Made by a program: the position numbers and the translations under genes. DNA of 64,000 nt from Pseudomonas sp. KU43P (lineage in GTDB: Bacteria; Pseudomonadota; Gammaproteobacteria; Pseudomonadales; Pseudomonadaceae). Shown here one piece after another: positions 7,745 through 14,534 of this stretch; positions within the stretch are counted from its first letter, which is position 1, and the number at the start of each line of letters is the position of its first letter. Where the stretch lies: NCBI RefSeq assembly GCF_033095865.1, contig NZ_AP019365.1, positions 5,553,501-5,617,500 on the forward strand, given 5' to 3'. Under the pieces are notes generated by a model. That model made no database searches. It saw nothing but the letters and a program-made list of their open reading frames with translations, and was not told where the DNA came from.

Positions 7745-9034
7745 TCAGAAGATGCTGATTGGGTACTCGACGAATACGCGAACTTCGTTGCCGTCGTCGA
7801 AGTAGCCGTTCTGACGAACGCTTTCCGACGTACGCAGCCAGGAGCCACGCAGTTTGACCGACAGGTCCTTGGCAGGGCCGTCTTGAACCACGTAGCGCAG
7901 CTGGTTGAAGATCTCGCGCTCTTTGCCTTCGCCGAAGCCGTGGGTGTTGATGTTGTCACCACGCACGTAAGCGATCTTGTAGGTCAGGCCAGGAATGCCG
8001 AAGGCGCCGAAGTCCAGGCCGTAGGCGAGCTGCCAGGAACGCTCGTCCTCGGCGTTGAAGTCAGACCAGTACGAGTTGGCCAGGTAAATGGTCGAACCAC
8101 CATCACCGACGCCGCCGCGGTCCTGATACCAACCGTAGTTGTAGCCAGTGCTACCGGTGCTGCGCTGGTGCGCCACTGTCACCGAGTGCGGGCCGAACGC
8201 GTAGGTGGCCGCAAGGCTCCAGATGGTGTTGTCGTCACCGGTCAGGTCGGCCTTCTGCACGTACTTGCTGTTGATGTCCGACTTGTAACCGTTGAAGTCC
8301 AGGGTCAGGGACTGGTCTGCCGCGATCGGGAAGACGTAGTTCAGGCCCAGGTAGTGCTTCTTCATCACGTCTTCGATATTGGACGTGTAGGCAGAGGCAG
8401 TGAAGTTGTCGGTGAACTTGTAGCTGCCGCCGAACACATCGATCGACTTCAGGTGGCCGCTGTCACGGCCCTCGGCGCTCTTGCGCGCTTCCTGGGTGAA
8501 GTGACCGGCATTGAGCTCCAGGCCCTCGATCTCCTTGGAGGTGATGAAGGTGCCGGTGTAGCTCTCAGGCAGCAGACGGCTGTCGTCGTACTGCAGCACC
8601 GGCAGGGCAGGCATCATGTCACCGTACTTGAGCACAGTGTTGGAGACGCGGAACTTGATGGCTGCGCCACCACGGGCCAGGTTGTGCGGCGAGTTCTTAG
8701 GGTCGCTGTCGCTGGCTTTGAAGAAGTCGATACCGGCAGCGCCGTTGCGGCCTTTGCCGCCGTCGAGGCGCATGGCGTACAGGCCAAAGGCGTCAACGCC
8801 CACACCTACGGTGCCTTGGGTGAAACCGGAGGAGAAGTTGCCGATGAATGCCTGGCCCCATTCGCTCTGGTCTTTCGTGCCGTGCTTCTTGTCGCGGTTC
8901 ATGTAAGCGTTACGCAGGAGAACGTTTGCGTGGCTGTCCTCGATAAAGCCCTTGCTGTCGGCCTGCTCGTTGGCCTGGGCCTGGGTCGCGGCGATCATCG
9001 CCAGGGCGACCAGGCTGATCCTGGTTTTCAACAT
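7745..9034 (-). CDS. oprQ: OprD-family outer-membrane porin, OprQ-like
   Basis: This 429-aa porin has a Sec signal peptide (MLKTRISLVALAMIAATQAQA) and the OprD-family opening FIEDSHANVLLRNAYMNRD. Repeated amphipathic strands and a terminal aromatic residue (..VEYPISIF) fit an 18-strand barrel for uptake of small anionic nutrients. A ribosome site AAGGA lies 7-8 bases before the ATG at 9034. The location next to the glutamate-synthase-like gene and a TonB receptor matches the gene called oprQ in P. putida as I remember it; OprE is the close alternative name. An FNR/ANR-like box ~310 bases upstream would fit oxygen-responsive control, but the distance is long. Confidence 0.85.
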   Translation of the reverse strand: MLKTRISLVALAMIAATQAQANEQADSKGFIEDSHANVLLRNAYMNRDKKHGTKDQSEWGQAFIGNFSSGFTQGTVGVGVDAFGLYAMRLDGGKGRNGAAGIDFFKASDSDPKNSPHNLARGGAAIKFRVSNTVLKYGDMMPALPVLQYDDSRLLPESYTGTFITSKEIEGLELNAGHFTQEARKSAEGRDSGHLKSIDVFGGSYKFTDNFTASAYTSNIEDVMKKHYLGLNYVFPIAADQSLTLDFNGYKSDINSKYVQKADLTGDDNTIWSLAATYAFGPHSVTVAHQRSTGSTGYNYGWYQDRGGVGDGGSTIYLANSYWSDFNAEDERSWQLAYGLDFGAFGIPGLTYKIAYVRGDNINTHGFGEGKEREIFNQLRYVVQDGPAKDLSVKLRGSWLRTSESVRQNGYFDDGNEVRVFVEYPISIF

Positions 9035-9130
9035 GTTGTTTTCCTTATTCCTAATCAAAAACGCTCTGCAATATGACGCCAGGAACCAACGCCCCTTCGT
9101 AGGTTCGACGCTTTGCGGATCCAAACTGAA

Positions 9131-9160
9131 AAGCCCGCCGAAGCTTATGTGGCGGGCCTT
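9131..9160. terminator. Hairpin in the porin 5' region
   Basis: AAGCCCGCC and GGCGGGCCTT pair with one bulged base around an 11-base loop, ~100 bases upstream of the porin start. It may be an attenuator-like leader hairpin or a relic terminator. There is no good U-run on the porin strand beyond the TT at its end. Confidence 0.4.
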
Positions 9161-9343
9161 GTGCAGCAGCATGGCCATGTCATGGCCAGCAGGCGTTGGC
9201 CGAATCCTAGCCGTGTGCGATTACAAATGTCAAAAAGTCGTGAAATGCAGGTCGATATAACCAAAATCTCCCAGAGGAACAGTGCATTTCCATGCAGGTT
9301 CACGCGGTCGGTGGGTAATTTATCTTTTGTCAGAAATATCAAT

Positions 9344-9357
9344 TTGATCCTAATCAC
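9344..9357. promoter_or_regulatory. FNR/ANR-type box
   Basis: TTGATCCTAATCAC matches the FNR/ANR consensus TTGAT-N4-ATCAA except in the last base. It lies between the divergent porin (start 9034) and siderophore receptor (start 9504). Confidence 0.45.
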
Positions 9358-9408
9358 GATTTACCATGCTGCGCTCACACCAAGGTGCTAGTAACAAAGT
9401 GATACAAA

Positions 9409-9428
9409 CGTAAAGACAAGTCTTTACG
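9409..9428. promoter_or_regulatory. Perfect 20-bp palindrome, candidate operator
   Basis: CGTAAAGAC-AA-GTCTTTACG is a perfect 9-bp inverted repeat with a 2-base centre, 76 bases upstream of the receptor start. It is a size and spacing typical of a dimeric repressor or response-regulator site. The cognate protein is unknown. Confidence 0.5.
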
Positions 9429-9445
9429 AATAGGCAAGCGGCAGT

Positions 9446-9470
9446 AAATAACAAGCATTACCATTCGCAT
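9446..9470. promoter_or_regulatory. Putative Fur box upstream of the siderophore receptor
   Basis: The reverse strand reads as NATAAT-like hexamers (GAATGG-TAATGC-TTGTTA), a degenerate match to the Fur consensus, 34 bases before the receptor start. Iron repression would be expected for this receptor class. Confidence 0.4.
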
Positions 9471-9503
9471 CCCTTTTTACCTGCCTCAGGTTTGGATGCC
9501 TCC

Positions 9504-11606
9504 ATGCTTGCCCCTTGCCGTATTTCACCCCTGACGCTCGGCCTCTCGCTGCTGTTCAGCGCCAGCCTGGCCAGCGCCGCCACCACGACCCTGCCGGAGC
9601 TGTCGGTTACCGCCGACAGCGAGCGCGAAGAAGACAACCCCCGGGTCAAGGAGGTCAGCACCGCCACCCGCACCTCTACGCCGGTGCGCTACGTACCCCA
9701 GGCCATCGACACGGTGAAGGCCGCCAACGTGCTGGACTACGGCAGCAACACGCTGGGCAAGGCGCTCGAAGGCATCCCCAACGTCAGCAGCGGCGCGGAC
9801 ACGCGCTTCGACAGCGTGCGTATTCGTGGTTTCGAGGCGAGCAACGATTTTTACCTGGACGGCATCCGCGACGACAGCCAGTACATTCGCGACCTGCACA
9901 ACATCGAACGGGTCGAAGTGCTCAAGGGGCCGGCAGCGGTGTTGTACGGCCGTGGCAGCCAGGGCGGCATCGTCAACCGGGTGAGCAAGGCGCCAGAGCA
10001 TGGCCGCCGCTCCTCCATCGAGGCCCAGGGCGGCAGCGAAGACCTGCGCAGCCTGTACGCCGACCTCAGCGCCGACCCCAGCGATACCGTGAGCCTGCGC
10101 CTGAACCTGGGCAACCAGGACAACAACAGCTTCCGCGATGGCGTCGACGGCAGCCGCCAGCTGTTCGCGCCGTCGATGAGCTGGCAGATCTCGCCTGACC
10201 TGAACTGGCTGGTGCAGTACGAATACAGCCGCTACAACCGTACCCCGGACCGTGGCATCCCCGGGGTCAATGGGCGCCCGGCGGATGTGAGCGGTAGCAC
10301 CACCTACGGCGATACCCAGCGCGACTACATCGACGATCGCGCGCAGTCGTTGCGCTCGCGCCTCAACTACCAGCTCAACGACACCTGGCAACTGCGCCAC
10401 ACCCTCGGCCTGTTCCAGCTCGACAGCGACTTCGACAACACCTACGCGACCGGCTACAACGCCAGCAACAACACGGTCACCCGCCAGCGCTGGCAACAGG
10501 ACCTGACCACCCGCAACCTGTTCAACAACCTCGAGGCCGAAGGCGATTTCGCCACCTGGGGCGTGGAACACACGCTGCTGGTAGGCCTGGAGTTCGGCCA
10601 CCAGCGCCGCGACCCGACGCTGTACACCGCTGCGCCGGTTTCGGCCGGCGGCAAGCCGGTGCCCGGCCTGGACCTGAACAACCCGAACCGCGACCTGCAG
10701 CACAACGGCAGGATGGTGGTATCGAGCAACAACCACACCGTGGTCGACAGCCGTGGCCTGTACCTGCAGGACCAGATCCGCCTGAACGATCAGTGGCAGA
10801 TCCTGGCTGGAGTGCGCTTCGACCAGTTCGAAGTGGAAACCACCAACAAGGTGCGCGACCTCTCCGAAAAGCAGGACAGCAACACCACCAGCCCGCGCCT
10901 GGGCGTGGTCTACACGCCGTGGCGCGACCATTCGTTCTACGCTTCGTGGAGCAAGACCTTCTCGCCGGTCGGCGGCGGCCTGATCGGCATCACCCCGGGC
11001 GCGCCCGGCAACACCAATGACACAAGCCCAGAGCTGACCCGGCAGAAAGAAATCGGGATGAAAAGCGACTGGCTCGACGAGCGCCTGACCACCACCCTGG
11101 CCATCTATGAGCTGGAGCTGTACAACCGCCGCACACGTGACCCGAACAACCCGGAAATCACCTTGATGAGCGGCCTGCAGCGCTCCCGCGGCGTGGAGCT
11201 GACCGCCACCGGCAACATCGTCGGCAACTGGTACGTGCGCGGCGGTATCGGCCTGCAGGACGCTACCATCGTAAAGGACAACAACGGCCTGGAAGGCAAC
11301 CGCATCAACGACGTGGCCAAGCGCAACGGCAGCCTGTTCGTGACCTGGAAACCGGAGCTGGGCTGGTATGCGGAAACCGGGTTGACGATGGTGGGCGAGC
11401 GTTATGCCGACAACCAGAACACCACGGTGTTGCCGGGTTATGGGCGTTGGGATGCGCTGGCTGGCTTCCGTACCCGGGAATGGGATGTGCGGGCGGCGCT
11501 GAGCAATATTGCCGACAAGACCTATTACAGCTCGGCGACCAGTGCGGCACAGATTCAGCCAGGGGATCCGCGGAGCCTGGTGGTGACGGGGACTTACAGC
11601 TTCTGA
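9504..11606 (+). CDS. TonB-dependent siderophore receptor
   Basis: This 700-aa outer-membrane receptor has a signal peptide (..LGLSLLFSASLASAA). A TonB-box region (TLPELSVTA) is followed by a plug with VRIRGFEASNDFYLDGIRDD and IERVEVLKGPAAVLYGRG (residues ~100-150), and then a 22-strand barrel ending ..VVTGTYSF with a terminal Phe. Sequence style points to ferric catecholate/hydroxamate (Fiu/FhuE-like) substrates; the exact ligand cannot be read. The start at 9504 gives a normal signal peptide; the TTG at 9492 is less likely. Upstream sequence holds a Fur-like box and a perfect palindrome. The last 29 codons, with the stop and the following half-REP, are repeated seven more times downstream. 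Confidence 0.92.
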   Translation: MLAPCRISPLTLGLSLLFSASLASAATTTLPELSVTADSEREEDNPRVKEVSTATRTSTPVRYVPQAIDTVKAANVLDYGSNTLGKALEGIPNVSSGADTRFDSVRIRGFEASNDFYLDGIRDDSQYIRDLHNIERVEVLKGPAAVLYGRGSQGGIVNRVSKAPEHGRRSSIEAQGGSEDLRSLYADLSADPSDTVSLRLNLGNQDNNSFRDGVDGSRQLFAPSMSWQISPDLNWLVQYEYSRYNRTPDRGIPGVNGRPADVSGSTTYGDTQRDYIDDRAQSLRSRLNYQLNDTWQLRHTLGLFQLDSDFDNTYATGYNASNNTVTRQRWQQDLTTRNLFNNLEAEGDFATWGVEHTLLVGLEFGHQRRDPTLYTAAPVSAGGKPVPGLDLNNPNRDLQHNGRMVVSSNNHTVVDSRGLYLQDQIRLNDQWQILAGVRFDQFEVETTNKVRDLSEKQDSNTTSPRLGVVYTPWRDHSFYASWSKTFSPVGGGLIGITPGAPGNTNDTSPELTRQKEIGMKSDWLDERLTTTLAIYELELYNRRTRDPNNPEITLMSGLQRSRGVELTATGNIVGNWYVRGGIGLQDATIVKDNNGLEGNRINDVAKRNGSLFVTWKPELGWYAETGLTMVGERYADNQNTTVLPGYGRWDALAGFRTREWDVRAALSNIADKTYYSSATSAAQIQPGDPRSLVVTGTYSF

Positions 11607-12806
11607 TGTTGTCTGCGCTGGCCCTATCGCCGGCAAGCCGGCTCCCACAGGTTTCAAGCCTTGCGCTGTTCCTGTGGGAGACCTATTACAGCTCGGCGAC
11701 CAGTGCGGCACAGATTCAGCCAGGGGATCCGCGTAGCCTGGTGGTGACGGGGACTTACAGCTTCTGATGTTGTCTGCGCTGGCCCTATCGCCGGCAAGCC
11801 GGCTCCCACAGGTTTCAAGCCTTGCGCTGTTCCTGTGGGAGACCTATTACAGCTCGGCGACCAGTGCGGCACAGATTCAGCCAGGGGATCCGCGTAGCCT
11901 GGTGGTGACGGGGACTTACAGCTTCTGATGTTGTCTGCGCTGGCCCTATCGCCGGCAAGCCGGCTCCCACAGATTTCAAGCCTTGCGCTGTTCCTGTGGG
12001 AGACCTATTACAGCTCGGCGACCAGTGCGGCACAGATTCAGCCAGGGGATCCGCGTAGCCTGGTGGTGACGGGGACTTACAGCTTCTGATGTTGTCTGCG
12101 CTGGCCCTATCGCCGGCAAGCCGGCTCCCACAGATTTCAAGCCTTGCGCTGTTCCTGTGGGAGACCTATTACAACTCGGCGACCAGTGCGGCACAGATTC
12201 AGCCAGGGGATCCGCGTAGCCTGGTGGTGACGGGGACTTACAGCTTCTGATGTTGTCTGCGCTGGCCCTATCGCCGGCAAGCCGGCTCCCACAGGTTTCA
12301 AGCCTTGCGCTGTTCCTGTGGGAGACCTATTACAACTCGGCGACCAGTGCGGCACAGATTCAGCCAGGGGATCCGCGTAGCCTGGTGGTGACGGGGGCTT
12401 ACAGCTTCTGATGTTGTCTGCGCTGGCCCTATCGCCGGCAAGCCGGCTCCCACAGGTTTCAAGCCTTGCGCTGTTCCTGTGGGAGACCTATTACAGCTCG
12501 GCGACCAGTGCGGCACAGATTCAGCCAGGGGATCCGCGTAGCCTGGTGGTGACGGGGACTTACAGCTTCTGATGTTGTCTGCGCTGGCCCTATCGCCGGC
12601 AAGCCGGCTCCCACAGATTTCAAGCCTTGCGCTGTTCCTGTGGGAGACCTATTACAACTCGGCGACCAGTGCGGCACAGATTCAGCCAGGAGATCCGCGT
12701 AGCCTGGTGGTGACGGGGACTTACAGCTTCTGATGTTGTCTGCGCTGGCCCTATCGCCGGCAAGCCGGCTCCCACAGGTTTCAAGCCTTGCGCTGCTCCA
12801 GTGGGA
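11519..12806 (+). repeat. Eight tandem 161-bp copies of the receptor 3' end plus half a REP pair
   Basis: Units begin at 11519, 11680, 11841, 12002, 12163, 12324, 12485 and 12646. Each holds the final codons ..TYYSSATSAAQIQPGDPRS..GTYSF, the stop, TGTTGTCTGCGCTGG, one full REP arm and the spacer up to the right arm's GTGGGAG. There the next unit is joined in place of the rest of the right arm. Only the last copy continues into a complete right arm. Copies differ at a few sites in a mosaic pattern: AGCTCGG/AACTCGG, CAGGTTTC/CAGATTTC, and CGCGGAGC in copy 1 only against CGCGTAGC elsewhere. Junction microhomology is AG. Copies 2-8 lack starts and are non-coding. Confidence 0.97.
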
Positions 12807-12830
12807 GCCGGCTTGCCGGCGATAGGGCCG
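12747..12830. repeat. Complete REP pair closing the tandem array
   Basis: The left arm CTATCGCCGGCAAGCCGGCT and right arm GTGGGAGCCGGCTTGCCGGC are both intact. This is the presumed ancestral arrangement before amplification. Confidence 0.9.
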
Positions 12831-12848
12831 CTACAGGCATTGCACAAA

Positions 12849-12880
12849 CAAAAACGCCACCGCATTCACGGTGGCGTCTT
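12849..12880 (-). terminator. Terminator of the 65-aa ORF
   Basis: The stem is ACGCCACCG / CGGTGGCGT with a 6-base loop. Read on the minus strand it is followed by TTTTTG, 28 bases past the stop of the small gene. Confidence 0.75.
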
Positions 12881-12907
12881 GCATTGGGGCGGGCTCCTGC
12901 CCTGATT

Positions 12908-13105
12908 TCAGTGCCACACACCCAGCAGTGCTTCCAGCTCCGCATCGCTGATCAGCCCCTGCGGATAGCGGCCGTCAAGCAGACGTCGTGGGTCGGTCGT
13001 CCTGACCCTTTTGCTTCCATGGTGCTTCAGCCACTGCGCCAGCATTCTGAGCGATTGGCGATTCACTGACGATGGGCGCAAAGCCGTCTCACTTGCTGCA
13101 TTCAT
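12908..13105 (-). CDS. Small uncharacterised protein
   Basis: This 65-aa basic protein is not recognised. It contains SLRMLAQWLKHHGSKRVRTT, then a short segment (RRLLDGRYPQGLISDAELEALLGVW) that could be two helices. A GGAG lies about 11 bases before the ATG at 13105, and a good terminator follows the stop, which together favour a real gene. It stands alone between the repeat array and the agmatine deiminase gene. Confidence 0.6.
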   Translation of the reverse strand: MNAASETALRPSSVNRQSLRMLAQWLKHHGSKRVRTTDPRRLLDGRYPQGLISDAELEALLGVWH

Positions 13106-13245
13106 GTCTACACGTACTCCCTGGGCCCGTGAGCGGCTAATTTACGTAGTGATTGTTACAAGACGGAGATCCGACGTGCTTCAGTAACTCCATGAAATCA
13201 ATACAAAACATATGCCATTTGCAGTGCCGCATATCGCCCGCCAAA

Positions 13246-13274
13246 AAAAAGGCCCGTCATCTGACGGGCCTTTT
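13246..13274 (-). terminator. Terminator of aguA
   Basis: Arms AAAAGGCCCGTCA / TGACGGGCCTTTT lie just past the aguA stop, with a run of eight T on the minus strand. Confidence 0.85.
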
Positions 13275-13288
13275 CATTCGACGCAGTC

Positions 13289-14395
13289 TCAGCGCTTGAA
13301 CGGCGCCGGTTGCTGCTGGGTCAGGCAGTGGATGTTGCCACCGCCCAGCAACAGCTCGCGGCCAGGAATCATCACCACTTCGTGGTCCGGGAAGACCTTG
13401 GCCAGGATCGCTCTGGCCTGGGCATCTGCCGGGTCGTTGAAGCTCGGCGCGATGATGCCGCCGTTGACGATCAGGAAGTTCACGTAGGAGCCGGCCAGGC
13501 GCACCGACGGGTCGCGCTCCTGGCTTCCGGCAACGTGGTCGACGCCGGCGCACTCTTCTTCGGTAGCGAACAGCGGGCCTGGAATTGGCATCTTGTGCAC
13601 CACGAACTCGCGGCCTTTGGCGTCGCGGCTGTTTTTCAGCACGTCATAAGCCGCGTGGCAGCGTGCGTAGTTGGGGTCGTTGGAATCATCGGTCCAGGCC
13701 AGTAACACTTCGCCTGGGCTGACGTAACAGCAGAAGTTGTCGACGTGGCCATCGGTCTCGTCGTTGTACAGGCCGTCCGGCAGCCAGACGATGGTTTCCA
13801 CCGCCAGGTGCTCGCGCAGGATCTCTTCGATCTGCTCGCGGTTCAGGTGCGGGTTGCGGTTGCGGTTGAGCAGGCATTCTTCGGTGGTGATCAGGGTGCC
13901 TTCGCCGTCAACGTGGATCGAGCCGCCTTCAAGCACGAAGCCCTCGGTGTGGTAGCGCTGGCAGCGCTCCATTTCCATCACCTTGGCCGCCAGTTCCTCG
14001 TCGCGGTTCCACGGTGCGTAGAGGCCGCCATCGAAACCGCCCCAGGCATTGAAACCCCAGTCCACGCCGCGCACTTCGCCTGCGTCGTTGATCACGAAGG
14101 TCGGGCCGGTGTCGCGCACCCAGGCGTCGTCGTTGCTGATTTCCACCACGCGGATGTTCGGCAGGTCGAGCTGGCGACGGGCGTTTTCATACTGGCCGGC
14201 GGAAACGGCGACGGTTACCGGCTCGAAGCGGGCAATGGCCTTGGCCAGGGTCACGTGGGCAGCCTGGGCAGGCTTGCCACCCAGGCGCCAGTTGTCCGAA
14301 CGCTCGGGCCAGACCATCCAGACCTGGCTTTGCGGCGCCCATTCGGCGGGCATGTGGAAGCCGTCGGCGCGAGGCGTGGAGTTCAGGGTTTTCAT
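13289..14395 (-). CDS. aguA: Agmatine deiminase
   Basis: This 368-aa enzyme hydrolyses agmatine to N-carbamoylputrescine and ammonia in the arginine-decarboxylase route to putrescine. It shows the peptidyl-arginine-deiminase fold signatures [16 protein letters not shown] near the N-terminus, [13 protein letters not shown] (~residue 90), [13 protein letters not shown] (~155), [17 protein letters not shown] (~215) and the catalytic-cysteine motif [13 protein letters not shown] at the C-terminus (Cys ~357). The length is normal. A GAGG lies upstream of the ATG at 14395. No aguB (carbamoylputrescine amidase) is adjacent. The upstream minus-strand gene has its own terminator, so this gene is transcribed separately. 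Confidence 0.95.
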   Translation of the reverse strand: MKTLNSTPRADGFHMPAEWAPQSQVWMVWPERSDNWRLGGKPAQAAHVTLAKAIARFEPVTVAVSAGQYENARRQLDLPNIRVVEISNDDAWVRDTGPTFVINDAGEVRGVDWGFNAWGGFDGGLYAPWNRDEELAAKVMEMERCQRYHTEGFVLEGGSIHVDGEGTLITTEECLLNRNRNPHLNREQIEEILREHLAVETIVWLPDGLYNDETDGHVDNFCCYVSPGEVLLAWTDDSNDPNYARCHAAYDVLKNSRDAKGREFVVHKMPIPGPLFATEEECAGVDHVAGSQERDPSVRLAGSYVNFLIVNGGIIAPSFNDPADAQARAILAKVFPDHEVVMIPGRELLLGGGNIHCLTQQQPAPFKR

Positions 14396-14485
14396 CGGTA
14401 ACCTCAGGGAAGAAGGGAAGGCATGGCGATTTTATACCCGATATATATCGATAATTAAAGCTCACCAACCAACCGTTAAGGAATA

Positions 14486-14528
14486 AAAAAACCGCGTTTG
14501 TCGATAACAATCGACAACCGCGGTTTCA
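14486..14528 (-). terminator. Terminator of the 966-aa fusion gene
   Basis: A long stem AAACCGCG-TTGTCGAT / ATCGACAA-CGCGGTTT, followed by seven T on the minus strand, lies 7 bases past the stop. Confidence 0.85.
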
Positions 14529-14534
14529 CCGTGA

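Noticed and set aside
9525..11711. 728-codon open frame antisense to the TonB receptor
   Set aside because: It is a high-GC shadow of the receptor gene with composition-driven residues (A/V/Q/R-rich) and no motifs, and it runs into the repeat array.
11519..12806. CRISPR array
   Set aside because: Repeats are contiguous 161-bp units without unique spacers, derived from the receptor gene end.
11654..12865. Series of nearly identical 72-codon minus-strand ORFs every 161 bases
   Set aside because: They arise only because the same non-coding/3'-end unit is repeated; they have no ribosome sites and consist of REP and antisense receptor sequence.
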